Assembly (NCBI GenBank): GCA_041484845.1
Contig: JBGPIK010000173.1
Location: 1 to 12,646, forward strand
Direction: 5' to 3'
DNA from: JBGPIK01 sp041484845
GTDB lineage: Bacteria > Desulfobacterota > Binatia > UBA9968
Length of the DNA: 12,646 nucleotides
Shown: positions 11,968-12,646 of the stretch, piece by piece
Position numbering within the stretch: the first letter of the stretch is position 1
How the letters are laid out: each line of letters begins with the position of its first letter
The notes under the pieces: model-generated
Databases searched by the model: none
Told to the model about the DNA's origin: nothing
The model's input: the letters and a program-made list of their open reading frames with translations, nothing else
Program-made: the position numbers and the translations under genes

Positions 11968-12114
11968 CATTCTGGTCTATAGCACCAAGATCGAGATCCC
12001 GGGAAGGAATGTCTCTCATTGACAAAATTCCCGCGCAAATTCATTTCAACGCGACATCCCTCGCTCGGGGGGCAGGTGCGTTTCCGAAATTGTTTCAAAT
12101 TCGGAGGCCGCGAC

Positions 12115-12384
12115 ATGGCAAGCACGTTTTTCAATCGCAGAATCATCAGCCAGGCTCACGACGCCGTGAACTTCATCGCCAAGGCGCTCGAAGCGGCAGG
12201 GGATCCAATCGGTTTGTTGCCCAGCTTCAGGGACGTCTCGAACGGACTGCGATTTGTGAAAGAAATTTGCAAGGCGAAACTCTTCCGCAGCGCCATCGTG
12301 GGCAACGCCCGGGAGGCGGCGGATTTTATCGGCCCCTGGGAAGGGTGCGACCAACAGCGAGGCAACTATCGTGATCATCTCTAA
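12115..12384 (+). CDS. Small protein of unknown function preceding a Ser/Thr kinase
   Basis: 89 residues from ATG 12115, chosen because GGAGG lies 8 bases upstream. Codons further upstream in the frame (to 12019) do not look like protein. The sequence is mostly helical (AHDAVNFIAKALEAAGDPIG, then GLRFVKEICKAKLF and REAADFIGPWEG). No signal peptide, membrane segment or known domain is recognised. It overlaps the kinase start by 14 bases, which suggests co-translation and possibly a functional link to the kinase. Confidence 0.6.
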   Translation: MASTFFNRRIISQAHDAVNFIAKALEAAGDPIGLLPSFRDVSNGLRFVKEICKAKLFRSAIVGNAREAADFIGPWEGCDQQRGNYRDHL

Positions 12385-12646
12385 TTACGAGCTGACCGAA
12401 AAGATCGCAGAAGCGCCCCAGGCGGCAATCTATAAGGCCCGGCACAAAAGAAATCCTGAACGGCTGCTGGTCCTCAAAGTGTGGAAGACGGCCAGCCTTT
12501 CCGAATACACGCAGGCACAGTTCCGGCAGAAGATCGAGCACCTCAAGGTCCTGAACGATCCGCTGGTGATCACGCCGGTGTCGCTCGGCATGAAGGATGG
12601 CGCGTGTTTTATCACGCAGGATTTCTTCGACGGTGTGCCGCTGAAC
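12371..12646 (+). CDS. Eukaryotic-type serine/threonine protein kinase, N-lobe (runs off the window)
   Basis: 92 residues visible. The N-lobe of a Hanks-type kinase begins at once: NYELTEKIAEAPQAAIYKAR (degenerate glycine loop), LVLKVWK with the ATP-anchoring lysine K36, an alpha-C helix with E56 in FRQKIEHLKVLNDP, then VITPVSLGMKDGACFITQDF, leading to the hinge (FDGVPLN). The glycine loop has lost its glycines, as in the kinase domains of large multidomain bacterial signalling proteins (kinase-AAA-GAF-histidine kinase type). The C-lobe is outside the window, so activity cannot be judged. The start is GTG 12371 with GAGG 8 bases upstream, overlapping the preceding gene. Confidence 0.8.
   Translation, partial: MIISNYELTEKIAEAPQAAIYKARHKRNPERLLVLKVWKTASLSEYTQAQFRQKIEHLKVLNDPLVITPVSLGMKDGACFITQDFFDGVPLN

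Larger units (their letters stand above)
11334..12114. other. Gene-poor stretch between mutT-like and the small gene before the kinase
   Basis: No clear intact gene. It contains a possible frameshifted small ORF, a pair of imperfect direct repeats and a strong inverted repeat, listed separately. Two TTGACA hexamers (11672-11677 and 12019-12024) have no acceptable -10 partner. The open frames of 60-80 codons here lack protein-like sequence. Confidence 0.5.

Noticed and set aside
12019..12047. Promoter with TTGACA at 12019
   Set aside because: No acceptable -10 hexamer at 16-18 bases; the same holds for TTGACA at 11672.
12019..12114. Longer start for the gene at 12115
   Set aside because: Upstream codons are not protein-like and GGAGG fits ATG 12115.

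Overview
The window is bacterial. The conserved genes (ftsH, pgsA, a lytic transglycosylase, a MutT-type Nudix gene and a tRNA-Gly with an encoded CCA end) suggest a Gram-negative, possibly an uncultured proteobacterial-type lineage. I cannot name the species from sequence alone. Conserved host genes lie at both sides, all on the minus strand: mutT-like, lytic transglycosylase, pgsA and tRNA-Gly on the right, and the 5' end of ftsH on the left.

Between the 3' end of tRNA-Gly (9431) and ftsH (341) sits about 9 kb that reads as a decayed integrative element. The support is: an integrase C-terminus running straight into the tRNA 3' end, an F-type conjugation TraF-like gene, a MoxR/vWA pair, a BrnT toxin unit, and a gene train for a RecB/Cas4-like nuclease, a RadC-like JAB protein, two unknowns, an adenine methyltransferase and a SNF2-like helicase. 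The element is heavily rearranged. traF-like and moxR are both cut at one head-to-head junction (about 1110-1170). The helicase is cut and fused out of frame to the integrase remnant (about 9220). One unknown gene carries a dinucleotide frameshift. A GC-rich insert (about 3010-4970) holding the BrnT/HTH unit and an alpha/beta hydrolase with a stop codon in its signal peptide splits the element core in two.

Functionally, 5083-9225 is a tight co-directional run with overlapping stops and starts (nuclease/radC overlap by 17 bases; methyltransferase/helicase share ATGA). This is the best candidate for a coordinated DNA-processing or defence/maintenance module, but it is incomplete because the helicase motor is truncated. 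The MoxR-vWA pair (chaperone-like ATPase plus vWA partner) has likewise lost its ATPase core.

Right of mutT the sequence is gene-poor for about 780 bases (small frameshifted ORF, a 26-base imperfect direct repeat with 61-base period, a strong inverted repeat). It ends with a small unknown gene coupled to the N-lobe of a eukaryotic-type Ser/Thr kinase that runs off the window.
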